Positions 18,590 to 27,850 of a stretch of 64,000 nucleotides of DNA are shown here, one piece after another. Origin of the DNA: Nitrospira defluvii (GTDB taxonomy: Bacteria; Nitrospirota; Nitrospiria; Nitrospirales; Nitrospiraceae); contig WYAX01000014.1 of NCBI GenBank assembly GCA_011525625.1, forward strand, positions 186,001-250,000. Reading direction: 5' to 3'. The position numbers were made by a program, and so were the translations under genes. Under the pieces are notes generated by a model. The model did not search any database and was not told where the DNA came from. It saw only the letters and a list, made by a program, of their open reading frames with translations. Each line of letters begins with the position of its first letter. Within the stretch, counting starts at the first letter, position 1.

Positions 18590-19288
18590 ATGAGCTTAGA
18601 AGTCATCGAGATTGTCGAGGACGACCGGAGTCAGGCGATGTTGTTGGATCGGATTCTCCGCCAGGCGTCGTTTCGTACGAACGTCGCCTTCGACGGTCCG
18701 TCGGGCATCCAGGATGTCTGGCGCATCAAACCGTCGTTGGTCATGGCCGACGACAATCTGCCCGGCATGACGGGTCGTGAACTGTGCACGCGCCTGCGCC
18801 AGGATCCGTCCACCCGGAACATCCCCATCATCGTCCTCTCGGGTTTTTCGTCGGAGGAGCGCCGCACCGAAGCCCTCGACTGCGGCGCCGATGACTATAT
18901 CGTCAAGCCCTACGCGGCCGCCGAGTTACTCGCCCGCGTCCGGGCCATCCTCCGTCGTGCCCGCCCCATCCCTGCGCAGCAGGAGGATCTCGCCGAGGAT
19001 CTCGAACTGGCGGAGATTCTGTATGTCGCGGTATTTCGCGGGAAGCGGATGACACTCTCGGCGCACGAATGGCAGTCATTGCGCCGACTGGCGAGCACCG
19101 TGGGAATGGTCGTCCCGCGCGAAGAACTGAGCGCGCTGCTCTGGGGCGACGACCCGCTCCTCCACACCGGTGCGCTGGATCGGTGCATCGAACACCTGAA
19201 CTACAAGCTGAGCGAAGGCTCGCCCGCTCCCGCCTGCATTAAGGTCCTCCCGGGAGGGTTTCGTTTGACCGCCCCGGCTGCGGAGTGA
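18590..19288 (+). CDS. OmpR-family response regulator
   Basis: A 232-residue two-domain regulator. The receiver (1-~120) has the acidic pair VEDD near 10-12, the phospho-acceptor Asp54 in VMADDNLPGMTG, Ser in IIVLSGFSS and Lys in DDYIVKPYAAAEL, so all phosphorylation residues are present. The C-terminal ~90 residues are a winged-helix domain, recognisable as OmpR-like but divergent (LSAHEWQSLRRLASTVGMVVPREELSALLWG, here only the start of the recognition region). ATG 18590 has a GAGGGGA site; the longer frame from 18566 does not. No histidine kinase is next to it. It resembles the regulator at 29116. Confidence 0.88.
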   Translation: MSLEVIEIVEDDRSQAMLLDRILRQASFRTNVAFDGPSGIQDVWRIKPSLVMADDNLPGMTGRELCTRLRQDPSTRNIPIIVLSGFSSEERRTEALDCGADDYIVKPYAAAELLARVRAILRRARPIPAQQEDLAEDLELAEILYVAVFRGKRMTLSAHEWQSLRRLASTVGMVVPREELSALLWGDDPLLHTGALDRCIEHLNYKLSEGSPAPACIKVLPGGFRLTAPAAE

Positions 19289-19315
19289 CGCAACCGAGGA
19301 AACACGCACGGGCAG

Positions 19316-20143
19316 CTAGGACGGGACCCACAACTCTCGGGTACCCAGCGCACGCCGCAACCACGACAGATCGCCCGGTACTTTTCTGGCCCGTTTGCGG
19401 GATTTCTTCCAATCTGTCGTGATCCGATCCTGCACGACCGCACTCAACCGTTTCCCCCAGCGACGAAAATCGGCCAGTTCTTCGTATTGTCCTAGCAGCC
19501 CCTGCAGGCGAATGATCTGCTTTTGACAGGCGCGATGCTGGTCGGTCTGCTGTGCGAACCATTCCCGTTGATACCGGATGGTCTTGAGTCTGAGACGAAG
19601 GACATGGAGGCGTTTGCGTGTGGGGGAGTCTCGCGCAGCCTCGATCAGCCGCCGACACCGTTGTCGGTGATCATGCCGTACCGACTCGAGCCGTTCGAGC
19701 AGGAAGAGATCCGGCTCTGTCGCCGAAGGTATCGCATAGTCCCTTACAGCCTGCGCGATCTTCTCATAGGCCTCTGCTTGCCGGAGTTTCTGCACCTGCT
19801 TGTGAATCCTGGCGTCTACCAGCGCAAGATCGGATGGGCAGGCGTCGATTGCGATCAGGTATTGTCGAAAGACCTGTAGCGCACGCAGTTTGCTCAGTCG
19901 CCGCACGTTTCGCGCCATCAGACGGGCATGGTCTGCATCGCCATAGAGCTCCAGCAATGCTTGAAGTCTTCGCATGTGCGTGCGAATGGCATGGACCACC
20001 TCAGGCGGCTCCTCCTCGGACATCAATCGCCCCACCAGCTGAAGCACGGTCGATTGATAGGCGAGGGCTGTCCGAATCAGGTGTTGAGTCTTGGCTGTTC
20101 TTGCGCTATGAATGCGCGAATCAGGGTGTTTCATCAGCCGCAC
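19316..20143 (-). CDS. CHAD domain protein
   Basis: A ~275-residue all-helical, highly basic protein of the CHAD family. VVHAIRTHMRRLQALLELYG and KRLHVLRLRLKTIRYQREWF carry the two sets of conserved His/Arg/Lys that line the positive pore. CHAD domains bind inorganic polyphosphate and often sit near polyphosphate or phosphate genes, which is exactly the setting here (ppx, phoU, pst follow). GTG 20143 or ATG 20134 could be the start; neither has a strong ribosome site. It is convergent with the response regulator and divergent from the SixA-like gene. Confidence 0.85.
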   Translation of the reverse strand: MRLMKHPDSRIHSARTAKTQHLIRTALAYQSTVLQLVGRLMSEEEPPEVVHAIRTHMRRLQALLELYGDADHARLMARNVRRLSKLRALQVFRQYLIAIDACPSDLALVDARIHKQVQKLRQAEAYEKIAQAVRDYAIPSATEPDLFLLERLESVRHDHRQRCRRLIEAARDSPTRKRLHVLRLRLKTIRYQREWFAQQTDQHRACQKQIIRLQGLLGQYEELADFRRWGKRLSAVVQDRITTDWKKSRKRARKVPGDLSWLRRALGTRELWVPS

Positions 20144-20245
20144 CGCAGTCGACCGTGCAGGGACAATAGTTCAACGACGTGTTCACCTAATCACAAGCGC
20201 GCGACACAGGGCCTTCATGCTCACGACCGCGAGGGAGCCCATCGT

Positions 20246-20743
20246 ATGGATTGCCTCTTCTTCCGACACGGCATCGCCGTCGAACGCGACACATGGACAG
20301 GGGAGGAACGGCGCAGGCCACTCACGCACAAGGGAAGGGCCCGTACCAGGCAGTCCGGAAAGGGGCTGCTGGCGCTGCGACTCACCCCGACGCATATTCT
20401 TTCAAGTCCGCTGACGCGCGCCCGGCAAACAGCCGTCATTCTTCAAGCACTGCTTGAGGAACCAATCAAGATCCGCATCACGGCAGATCTTGAGCCGGGA
20501 GCCGACCCACAGGCCTTCTTGTCACTGCTTACCACCTTCCCGCCGAACGCCTGTGTGTGGTGCATCGGCCACGAACCGCATCTCAGCGCCACAGCCGGCC
20601 TGCTGCTGACGGGCACCTCCTGCGACGGGTTTGCGCTCAAGAAGGCCGGTGCCTGCCTCATCCATGTCGAGAACAGGGTGCGACCGGGAACAGGACGACT
20701 CGACTGGTGGCTCACCGCCTCACAGTTACGGGCGCTTGCGTGA
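20246..20743 (+). CDS. SixA-like histidine phosphatase
   Basis: A 165-residue phosphoglycerate-mutase-fold phosphatase. The catalytic motif FFRHGIA (residues ~5-11, His8 nucleophile) is followed by the second Arg in SSPLTRARQTA and the second His in WCIGHEPHLS. The small size and lack of insertions fit SixA, which removes phosphate from phosphohistidine proteins. ATG 20246 has GAGGGAG 9 bases upstream; the frame is open further upstream but that part is not family-like. It lies between CHAD and ppx, and related phosphatases are often found beside CHAD genes. Confidence 0.85.
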   Translation: MDCLFFRHGIAVERDTWTGEERRRPLTHKGRARTRQSGKGLLALRLTPTHILSSPLTRARQTAVILQALLEEPIKIRITADLEPGADPQAFLSLLTTFPPNACVWCIGHEPHLSATAGLLLTGTSCDGFALKKAGACLIHVENRVRPGTGRLDWWLTASQLRALA

Positions 20744-20856
20744 ATCCGGCAAGCTAAGGAGATTCGTAGTTGAGCGACGGCTTCGAAGCCGACACGTGCA
20801 CGCGGCGACAACGGAAGAATCGAATCGGCGAAACGGCGGGGTGAATAATTCGTGAA

Positions 20857-22410
20857 TCAGGTGCCGTTGTCGTCCTGATTCGCCGTCACAAACTCTACCG
20901 GCCGCTTGAACACCTTCTCGAACAAGTCGCTTCGCCCCCGTGCCGCCCACAGTTCCAGTTCGGCATCGCCGGATGCCTGCACGGTGATCACCACGGATTT
21001 TCCGACCTTGACGTCCACCTGCTGCACGACGGAGAACTGACTGCGATCCAATCCGTCGGCAATGCGTAAGAGGGCGGAGAGCACATTGATGACACGTTGG
21101 GCACTGCCCGGGAGGGCCTGGAATTCGTCATGTTTGCGGCTGGGCACCGACCGGCGGTGGTACCGGGCGATGTTCGCGATCACATCGATCTCCTCGGCCG
21201 TCAACCCGGAGAGATCGCTGTTCTTGATCAGGTAGTAGGCATGTTTGTGATGTTGTCGCGAATTGATCAGGTACCCGATGTCGTGCAGGATCGCCGAGAA
21301 CTCCAGCCATTCGCGCTCGCGCGGCCCGAAGCCGTGCAGCGGCTTGGTCTGGTCGAACAGCTGCAACGCCAATCCCGCCACATGCAGCGCGTGCGTTTCG
21401 GAGACATGGCACCGATGCGCCAGCGCGAGAATGTTTCGTTTGCGCACATCGGGAATGTCCCGCTCCGCCTGGATGCGCTCGTGATGTCGCTGAATAAAGT
21501 CGTAAATAATCCCTTCCCGGATTGCCTTGTCGCAAATCGTCAACTCCGTCTTCTGGAGTAATTCGAGGAGAATGCGAAAGACGATGGTCGACGGCAGCAA
21601 CGTATCCACACGCTTAGGGTCCAACCCGGGAATGGCAAGCCGCGTCTTGAGCGAGGCACCGGCGAGGCGCTTTTCCATCGCCGCAATGTCTTTCTCGGTC
21701 ACGTGGGCGAGGTTGAGCTGGGGCAACGGGCGTCCGGTGCGCTGCAGATGGATGACTTCGGCCAGATTGCCGGCCATTCCGGAGGTCGCGATGATCTGTT
21801 CGATTCGTTTGGTTTTGTAGGGGCCCAATCCCGTCTTCAGCTGCGCGGTGACGGCCTCCTCCAACTCCCGGAGCATGCCCTTCGAGGGAGGCGTCTTCGC
21901 CAAATAGAGATCCTTCAGTCGAATCGCACCCAGCTTGAGACTCCTCGCCTGAAAGACCGTTTCGCGGTTGCCGACGATCACCTCGACCGATCCACCGCCG
22001 ATATCGATGACCAACGTCGGTTTCTCGGGCAGGGCGACGCTGTTCTGCACGCCGAGGAAGATCAGCCGGGCCTCCTCCGCGCCGGTAATCACGCGCACGA
22101 CCAGGCCGGTTTGTTGCGCTACGTGATCCAGGAACTCGCCGCCGTTGCGCGCCTCGCGAACCGCGCTGGTCGCCACCGCTTCGATCTGCTCGTAGCCCTT
22201 GTTTCGAGCCAGGGTCACCAGCGTGCGGATCACCTCCAGGCCTCGCATCATGGCCTGATCGGAGAGGCGCCGCGACGTGAACACGCCGTCGCCCAACCTC
22301 GTCATGTCTTTGAAACGATCGAGAATCTTATAGGAGTAATCCGGCTGGACCTCCGCTAAGACCATATGGATGGAGTTGGTGCCGATATCGAGGACGGCCA
22401 GTTTGGGCAT
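20857..22410 (-). CDS. ppx: Exopolyphosphatase/guanosine pentaphosphatase (Ppx/GppA)
   Basis: A 517-residue enzyme of the actin-like phosphotransferase fold that releases phosphate from polyphosphate ends (or pppGpp). AVLDIGTNSIHMVLAEV (4-20) is phosphate loop 1, LVIDIGGGSVEVIVG near 148 is loop 2, and EEARLIFLGVQ precedes it. Residues ~310-500 are the HD-like C-terminal domain (ILHDIGYLINSRQHHKHAYYLI) seen in long Ppx proteins. It is the last gene of the pst-phoU run, and its ATG abuts the phoU stop codon. Polyphosphate turnover is therefore likely controlled together with phosphate uptake. Confidence 0.93.
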   Translation of the reverse strand: MPKLAVLDIGTNSIHMVLAEVQPDYSYKILDRFKDMTRLGDGVFTSRRLSDQAMMRGLEVIRTLVTLARNKGYEQIEAVATSAVREARNGGEFLDHVAQQTGLVVRVITGAEEARLIFLGVQNSVALPEKPTLVIDIGGGSVEVIVGNRETVFQARSLKLGAIRLKDLYLAKTPPSKGMLRELEEAVTAQLKTGLGPYKTKRIEQIIATSGMAGNLAEVIHLQRTGRPLPQLNLAHVTEKDIAAMEKRLAGASLKTRLAIPGLDPKRVDTLLPSTIVFRILLELLQKTELTICDKAIREGIIYDFIQRHHERIQAERDIPDVRKRNILALAHRCHVSETHALHVAGLALQLFDQTKPLHGFGPREREWLEFSAILHDIGYLINSRQHHKHAYYLIKNSDLSGLTAEEIDVIANIARYHRRSVPSRKHDEFQALPGSAQRVINVLSALLRIADGLDRSQFSVVQQVDVKVGKSVVITVQASGDAELELWAARGRSDLFEKVFKRPVEFVTANQDDNGT

Positions 22411-23079
22411 CTAGTAGCTCGCGGAAGGGGCCACGTGACGGATGTTTTTTCCCTCGACCATGTAGACCACCAGTTCGGCGATGTTGGTCGCATGATCGGC
22501 AATCCGTTCGAGCGACTTCGCGACGAAGGTCAGACGGATCGCGCGGGTGATGGTTCGCGTGTCCTCCAGCATAAAGGAGAGGAGTTCTCGAAACAACTGC
22601 TCGTTCACGTCGTCGACGAAATCGTCGTCCGTGCAGACCTTTCTTGCCAACACCGGATCGGAGTTGACGAAGGCATCCAAACACTCCTTGACCATCCGCA
22701 TCGTCCAATTCGCCATGCGCGGGATATCGATGTAGGGCTTCAGCTGCGGTTCGACGTTGAGCTCCAGCGCCCGCTGGGCAATGTTGTCGGCCAAGTCGCC
22801 CATCCGCTCCAGCTCGGAAGAAATCTTCATGCCCGTGGTGACAAACCGCAAATCGCGCGCCGTCGGCTGCTGCAGCGCCAAGAGTTGAATGCACAACTCG
22901 TCGATCTCGACGTCCAACGCATTGACGTCGTGATCCTGCTTGATCACATCGACCGCCAGGTCGGAGTCCCGGTCCACCAGAGCCTGGAGCGCCTGCTGAA
23001 TCTGCGCTTCCACGAGGCCGCCCATGCGGAGCAGTTGCTGCTTCAGATGCGCGAGGTCTTGGTCGAAATGTCGTTGCAT
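22411..23079 (-). CDS. phoU: Phosphate uptake/signalling regulator PhoU
   Basis: A 222-residue protein made of two three-helix PhoU repeats. Each repeat carries the metal-binding E-x-x-x-D pattern: SSELERMGDLADNIA in the first and KSLERIADHATNIAEL in the second. PhoU links the Pst transporter to the sensor kinase and prevents over-accumulation of phosphate. I start at ATG 23079 (MQRHFDQDLAHLK), which has GGAGGG just upstream. The gene is 18 bases from pstB and directly followed by ppx. Confidence 0.95.
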   Translation of the reverse strand: MQRHFDQDLAHLKQQLLRMGGLVEAQIQQALQALVDRDSDLAVDVIKQDHDVNALDVEIDELCIQLLALQQPTARDLRFVTTGMKISSELERMGDLADNIAQRALELNVEPQLKPYIDIPRMANWTMRMVKECLDAFVNSDPVLARKVCTDDDFVDDVNEQLFRELLSFMLEDTRTITRAIRLTFVAKSLERIADHATNIAELVVYMVEGKNIRHVAPSASY

Positions 23080-23097
23080 GGTGCGGCCCTCCACAAG

Positions 23098-23961
23098 TTA
23101 CCCGAACCGCCCGGTGATGTAATCTTCCGTGCGTTTGTCTCGCGGCGTGGTGAAAATGGTTTTGGTATCGCCGAATTCCACCAATTCGCCCATCAGGAAA
23201 AATCCACACTGATCGGAGACGCGCGCCGCCTGTTGCATATTGTGCGTGACGATCGCGACCGTGTAGGTATGCTTCAACGTATGGATGAGCTCCTCGATTT
23301 TCCCTGTGGCGATCGGATCCAGCGCCGAACAGGGTTCGTCCATGAGGATGACTTCGGGACGAACCGCCAGTGCGCGGGCGATACACAACCGCTGCTGCTG
23401 TCCGCCCGACAACCCGAGCGCGCTCTGTTGCAGCCGATCCTTCACTTCGTCCCACAGTCCTGCGCCCTGCAAACTATGCTGCACCAGTTCATCCAGCGAC
23501 CGTTTATCGTTGGTGCCGTGCAACCGCGGCCCATAGGCGACATTGTCGTAGATCGATTTGGGAAACGGATTCGACTTCTGAAACACCATCCCGACACGTT
23601 TGCGAAGATCGGTCACGTTGATCGACGGATCGTAGATATCGAGGCCGTCCAACTCCACCCGTCCCCGGTGCCGCGCGCCTTCCACCAGATCGTTCATGCG
23701 ATTCAAGCAACGCAGCAGGGTGGATTTTCCGCATCCCGAGGGACCGATGAACGCCGTCACGGAGTGACTCCGGATGGTCAATCCCACGTGAAACAGCGAC
23801 TGTCGATGCCCGTAGTAGAAATCCAGATCGCGGACCGAGATCTTGGCGCTCACGGAGGAGGCCAGTCCTGTCTGGGGTCTGGCCAGGCGCGAGTGCCCCG
23901 TCGACGGACGGACCGTCACCATCGGCGCCGTCGCGACCATTTTGCTGGGCTGAACATCCAT
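23098..23961 (-). CDS. pstB: Phosphate ABC transporter ATP-binding protein
   Basis: A 287-residue ABC ATPase with Walker [11 protein letters not shown]-loop [16 protein letters not shown], signature LSGGQQQRL, Walker [13 protein letters not shown] and switch His in THNMQQ. The NPFPKSI and CSALDP segments are typical of PstB. It carries ~35 extra N-terminal residues before [12 protein letters not shown] 23961 has GAGGAG upstream and is preferred over 23979. It energises high-affinity phosphate import with PstC and PstA. Confidence 0.96.
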   Translation of the reverse strand: MDVQPSKMVATAPMVTVRPSTGHSRLARPQTGLASSVSAKISVRDLDFYYGHRQSLFHVGLTIRSHSVTAFIGPSGCGKSTLLRCLNRMNDLVEGARHRGRVELDGLDIYDPSINVTDLRKRVGMVFQKSNPFPKSIYDNVAYGPRLHGTNDKRSLDELVQHSLQGAGLWDEVKDRLQQSALGLSGGQQQRLCIARALAVRPEVILMDEPCSALDPIATGKIEELIHTLKHTYTVAIVTHNMQQAARVSDQCGFFLMGELVEFGDTKTIFTTPRDKRTEDYITGRFG

Positions 23962-23979
23962 GAAGGCTCCTCTCTGCAA

Positions 23980-25629
23980 TCACACCGCCGACGTCGCAAA
24001 GCGTCGCCGCAGGCGATTGCGCAACATCACTGCCGCCAGATTCAACAGCACTACGACGAGGATCAGAATCAACGTGGTCATGTAGACCATGGGTTTGGCC
24101 GCCTCGACATTGGGCGACTGAAAGCCGACGTCGTAAATATGAAATCCCAGGTGCATGAATTTCCGATCGAGGTGCAGATAGGGGAAGTATTCGTCGAGGG
24201 GCAGAGCCGGGGCCAACTTCACGACGCCCGTGAGCATCAATGGCGCCACTTCTCCGGCCGCCCTGGCCATCGCGAGGATCAAGCCTGTCAGGATGCCCGG
24301 CAGGGCGCAGGGGAGAATCACGTGCCGGATGGTTTCGAACTTCGTGGCGCCGAGCCCCACGGACCCTTCGCGAAAATCGGGTGGAACGGCCGACAGCCCC
24401 TCCTCCGTGGCGACGATCACGACGGGCACCGTGAGCAACGCCAGCGTCAACGAAGCCCAGAGAATCCCTCCCGTGCCGAATGTGGGATTGGGCAGGGCCT
24501 CGGGAAACAACCATTGATCGATCGTCCCGCCGAGCGCATAGACGAAAAACGCCAGCCCGAATACCCCGAAGACGATAGACGGCACCCCGGCAAGGTTGTT
24601 CACCGCGATGCGCACCAGCCGGACGAGCGGTCCTTGCTTCGCATACTCCCGCAGATAGACCGCGGCCATGACGCCGAACGGCATCACGGCGAGCGTCATG
24701 AGAAACACCATGAGGACGGTGCCGAAAATCGCCGGAAAGATCCCGCCTTCGGTATTGGCCTCGCGCGGCTCCCCCGACACAAACTGCCAGAGGTTGTGGA
24801 CGTAGGCCCACGACTTCTCCAGCAGCGTCATCGCGTTCGGCCGGCTGACCGCCAAGACTCGATCGAGCGACAACGGCACGGACTTCCCATTGGAGAGCGT
24901 CAAGAGCAGGACTTCCTGGCCGGCTTCCGCGCGCAGGCGTTCGAGGGCCTCGGTTGTGGCGGCATAATCTCGTTCGAGGACCGTGATTCGGTCGACCAAG
25001 CGCCGGTCTTCCTCGGCCTCTCCCGGTCCTTGCTGGCTCTTCAGTGCCAGGGCCTGACGCGCGAGTCTGGCCTGTTCGATGCGATGGTTGATGGCCCCGA
25101 TCTCGTCACGTTCAAGATGCTCGATGCGTCGTCGAAGCTGATTCGCCCTCTTGACCAGCGTGACGACGGTCGACCAGGTGCCCTCCGAGGGGGACGCTGT
25201 CGTTCCGTCCTGCGTACCCACGCTGATACGGCCATAGGCAGGGCCCCACTCGCGACGTTCTACAGAGGCCAGATCCTTGGGAGCCGCGATCGATTGGATA
25301 TCGGCCTCGTTGATCCACCGGTACTCGGAGCCGAACTGGTCCCGATTTCCTACTCGATATCGATAGCGCAGAGGGCTCGCCCCCGTGCCTGAGATGCCGG
25401 CTTCGGGAATCACCTCTTCCCCGACCAGACGGCCGATCACCTGCTCCTGGCTCCTCAGGGTCACCTGCTGCAGCGTGCCGGGCCAGAATTGGCCGAGCCC
25501 GTTGACCATGATCAACGTCATCATGCCGGCGACCATCAACAAGCTCAGGGCCACGCCGGAGGCCGTCAGCCAGACGAATAGTTCTCCACCGCGCCAGAAG
25601 TCCTTCATCAGTTTCGATCGTTCAGCCAT
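23980..25629 (-). CDS. pstA: Phosphate ABC transporter permease with large insert
   Basis: A 549-residue permease, almost twice the usual ~290. The first span lies near 20-40 (GGELFVWLTASGVALSLLMV). Residues ~60-270 are a periplasmic insert with a coiled-coil part rich in R, E, Q and L (around ANQLRRRIEHLERDE). The transporter domain begins near 295 (GIFPAIFGTVLMVFLM) and contains the EAA-type loop EGLSAVPPDFREGSVGLGAT. ATG 25629 overlaps the pstC end by 8 bases, so translation is coupled. Long PstA proteins paired with long PstC occur in other bacteria; the insert may contact PstS or PstC outside the membrane. Confidence 0.93.
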   Translation of the reverse strand: MAERSKLMKDFWRGGELFVWLTASGVALSLLMVAGMMTLIMVNGLGQFWPGTLQQVTLRSQEQVIGRLVGEEVIPEAGISGTGASPLRYRYRVGNRDQFGSEYRWINEADIQSIAAPKDLASVERREWGPAYGRISVGTQDGTTASPSEGTWSTVVTLVKRANQLRRRIEHLERDEIGAINHRIEQARLARQALALKSQQGPGEAEEDRRLVDRITVLERDYAATTEALERLRAEAGQEVLLLTLSNGKSVPLSLDRVLAVSRPNAMTLLEKSWAYVHNLWQFVSGEPREANTEGGIFPAIFGTVLMVFLMTLAVMPFGVMAAVYLREYAKQGPLVRLVRIAVNNLAGVPSIVFGVFGLAFFVYALGGTIDQWLFPEALPNPTFGTGGILWASLTLALLTVPVVIVATEEGLSAVPPDFREGSVGLGATKFETIRHVILPCALPGILTGLILAMARAAGEVAPLMLTGVVKLAPALPLDEYFPYLHLDRKFMHLGFHIYDVGFQSPNVEAAKPMVYMTTLILILVVVLLNLAAVMLRNRLRRRFATSAV

Positions 25630-27850
25630 GGGTGTACTTATCCCGGAGGCGCTGGCGGACCAGTTCCGCGAGTGAATTGACGACGAAGGTGACGACGAAC
25701 AGCAGCAAGGCGGCCAGGAAGAGCACGCGATAGAGACTTCCGCCATGCGGGGCTTCGGGGATTTCCACGGCAATATTCGCCGAGAGGGTCCGGAAGCCAT
25801 TGGCCCAACTCCAGTCCAGGATCGGCGTGTTCCCTGTCGCCATGAGCACGATCATCGTTTCCCCGATCGCGCGCCCGAAGCCGATCATCACGGCGGAGAA
25901 AATGCCCGGACTGGCGGACAGCAGCACCAGATGCAGAACGGTTTGCCAGCGCGTGGCTCCCAGGGCGAGCGAGCCGGCGATTTGACTTTTGGGCACATTG
26001 GAGAGCGCTTCCTCCGCAATACTGTAGATCACCGGAACGATCGCAAACCCCATCACAATTCCGACAACGAGCGCATTGCGCTGGTCGTACTGAATGCCCA
26101 AATGGGTCGAAAGCCAGACCTTGATGTTTCCCTCGAACCACCAGTCTTCGAAGAACGAGTTGGCCCAGAGACAGCCGCCGATCCCCGCCGCCAGAATCGG
26201 AATCAAGACCAAGGCTTCCTTGCCGTGCGGCAGGTAGCGCGTGATGATCGGTGGACAGAGGTGCCACCCGAGCGAGGCCAGCACCACTAAGGTCGGCACC
26301 ACCAGGACCATGCCGACAACCGCCGGCAACATCCGTTCGAGGAGCGGGGCCAACCACAACCCGGCCAGAAACCCGAGCACCACCGTCGGCAGGGCCGCCA
26401 TCACTTCAATGACCGGTTTCACTTTCGCACGGAGGTCCTGATGCATGAACTGTGAGGTGCACATCGCCGCCAGGATCGCAATCGGCACGGCGAGCAGGAG
26501 GGCATAGAGCGTTCCCTTCAACGTGCCGAAGGCGAGTGGGAGCAGGCCGAGTTTCGGTTCGACATCGTCCGACCCCGAAGACGACTGCCAGACATGAGCG
26601 GGCTGGTCGTACCCTTCGTACCAGACCTTCCCGAAGAGGGTGCCCAGGGTGACTTCGGGATAGGGGTTCTGCAGCCTGTACACCGACAGTTGGCCGGCAC
26701 GATCGAGCGTGATGAACCCGTCGCCCTTTGGGGCGAACGCCACGGCACGAACCGGAAACTCGCCGGTTGACAGGCGGAGTAAGGTCTGAGAGGAGGTCGC
26801 ATGGTGCAGGAACAGATTGCCCTGGGCATCGCCGGTCAGGAATCCCTTGACCCGCTGCGAGGGCGCGAAGGACGTCACCGGCCCCTTGTGAGCATGGAGC
26901 ACATGCATCCGACTGAGCGTCCAACCGGAGGGCGCCTCGGCATGCCGGACGAGACCCCAGGTCGAGACCCCGCCGTCCGCCGTCATGACCACGAGACTGC
27001 GATCGCCGCTCAGGAATCCGAGAGCGGTCACGGCCGTTGCAGGCGGAGCGACGGGGTAGGAAGCCCGCAGTTCCGGGGCACCCGTCTCGGGGAGCGCCAG
27101 GTGCATGACTGCCCCGTTGGAGAGGCCCACGAAGAGATTCTCCAAGAGTGCGTCCAAGGCCAGCGCCGTCACCGCACCGGCCGGCTGCGGCAACTCCTCG
27201 ATCAGGGGATGGTCGCCGGATGGATCGTCCGCCGCCAGCCGCACAATGAGCAGCCGGTCGGCCTTGGAAGCCACTGCGAAGACCGTTCCGTGATCGCCGG
27301 TGCGATAGGCCAGCCGGACAATGGGACTTGTGGTCACAGGAATGGGGAGGCCTGCTCGAACATGCGGATGTTTCTGTCGCTCGCCCCGTTCGGAGAACTC
27401 CGTCGTGATGCCGATCTTCAGTAGCAGAATCGACCCCTCAGCCGTCCCCACCGCAAAGCGTGGCACCGCCCCACCGCCCGATGCCATCGCGGTGATCTGC
27501 TGCCCCGCCAATTGCGGCGGCATCTCGATAGGGATCGGCTGCCCGGATTTCAAATCGATGAACTGAATGGCGCGCGACGTGAAGACTTGCGCAATTTCCC
27601 GATGTTCATCCACGGCCACCTGTGCAGGGCCTTGTTCTTCGAGTAAGGCGGGCACGCTGAGACGCTGGCTGAGCTTGGCACTCGGCGGGGAGAAGAGCGG
27701 CGTCACCTCACGAAACAGAAAGAAAAAGATGGCGAGGATGCTGACGATGGTCGCCAAGCCGCCGACCGTAATAACGCTGCGAGCAGTCCGGTCGAGCCAT
27801 GCGCGGATATCGAACGGTTTCAGCATAGGGGGGACGCGCGTGCGCTCCAT
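25622..27850 (-). CDS. pstC: Phosphate ABC transporter permease with periplasmic propeller-like domain
   Basis: A 742-residue permease, against ~310 for E. coli PstC. One span at ~24-46 is followed by ~380 periplasmic residues with repeating blade-like units (for example VTALALDALLENLFVGLSNG, GPVTSFAPSQRVKGFLTGDA, VRAVAFAPKGDGFITLD) that look like a WD40-type beta-propeller. The permease part starts near 440 and includes EEALSNVPKSQIAGSLALGATRW, the EAA-type loop (only part quoted as family landmark: EEALSNVPKSQ). ATG 27850 overlaps the pstS TGA as TGATG. ATG 27826 is an alternative. Confidence 0.92.
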   Translation of the reverse strand: MERTRVPPMLKPFDIRAWLDRTARSVITVGGLATIVSILAIFFFLFREVTPLFSPPSAKLSQRLSVPALLEEQGPAQVAVDEHREIAQVFTSRAIQFIDLKSGQPIPIEMPPQLAGQQITAMASGGGAVPRFAVGTAEGSILLLKIGITTEFSERGERQKHPHVRAGLPIPVTTSPIVRLAYRTGDHGTVFAVASKADRLLIVRLAADDPSGDHPLIEELPQPAGAVTALALDALLENLFVGLSNGAVMHLALPETGAPELRASYPVAPPATAVTALGFLSGDRSLVVMTADGGVSTWGLVRHAEAPSGWTLSRMHVLHAHKGPVTSFAPSQRVKGFLTGDAQGNLFLHHATSSQTLLRLSTGEFPVRAVAFAPKGDGFITLDRAGQLSVYRLQNPYPEVTLGTLFGKVWYEGYDQPAHVWQSSSGSDDVEPKLGLLPLAFGTLKGTLYALLLAVPIAILAAMCTSQFMHQDLRAKVKPVIEVMAALPTVVLGFLAGLWLAPLLERMLPAVVGMVLVVPTLVVLASLGWHLCPPIITRYLPHGKEALVLIPILAAGIGGCLWANSFFEDWWFEGNIKVWLSTHLGIQYDQRNALVVGIVMGFAIVPVIYSIAEEALSNVPKSQIAGSLALGATRWQTVLHLVLLSASPGIFSAVMIGFGRAIGETMIVLMATGNTPILDWSWANGFRTLSANIAVEIPEAPHGGSLYRVLFLAALLLFVVTFVVNSLAELVRQRLRDKYTHG

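Noticed and set aside
20169..20187. GTTCAAC and GTTCACC between CHAD and SixA-like genes as another Pho box
   Set aside because: The two units are 12, not 11, bases apart and the core differs from TTAAC; not strong enough.
22366..25392. A 1008-codon open frame on the + strand
   Set aside because: It runs antisense to phoU, pstB and pstA, has no family features and is a codon-bias shadow in GC-rich DNA.
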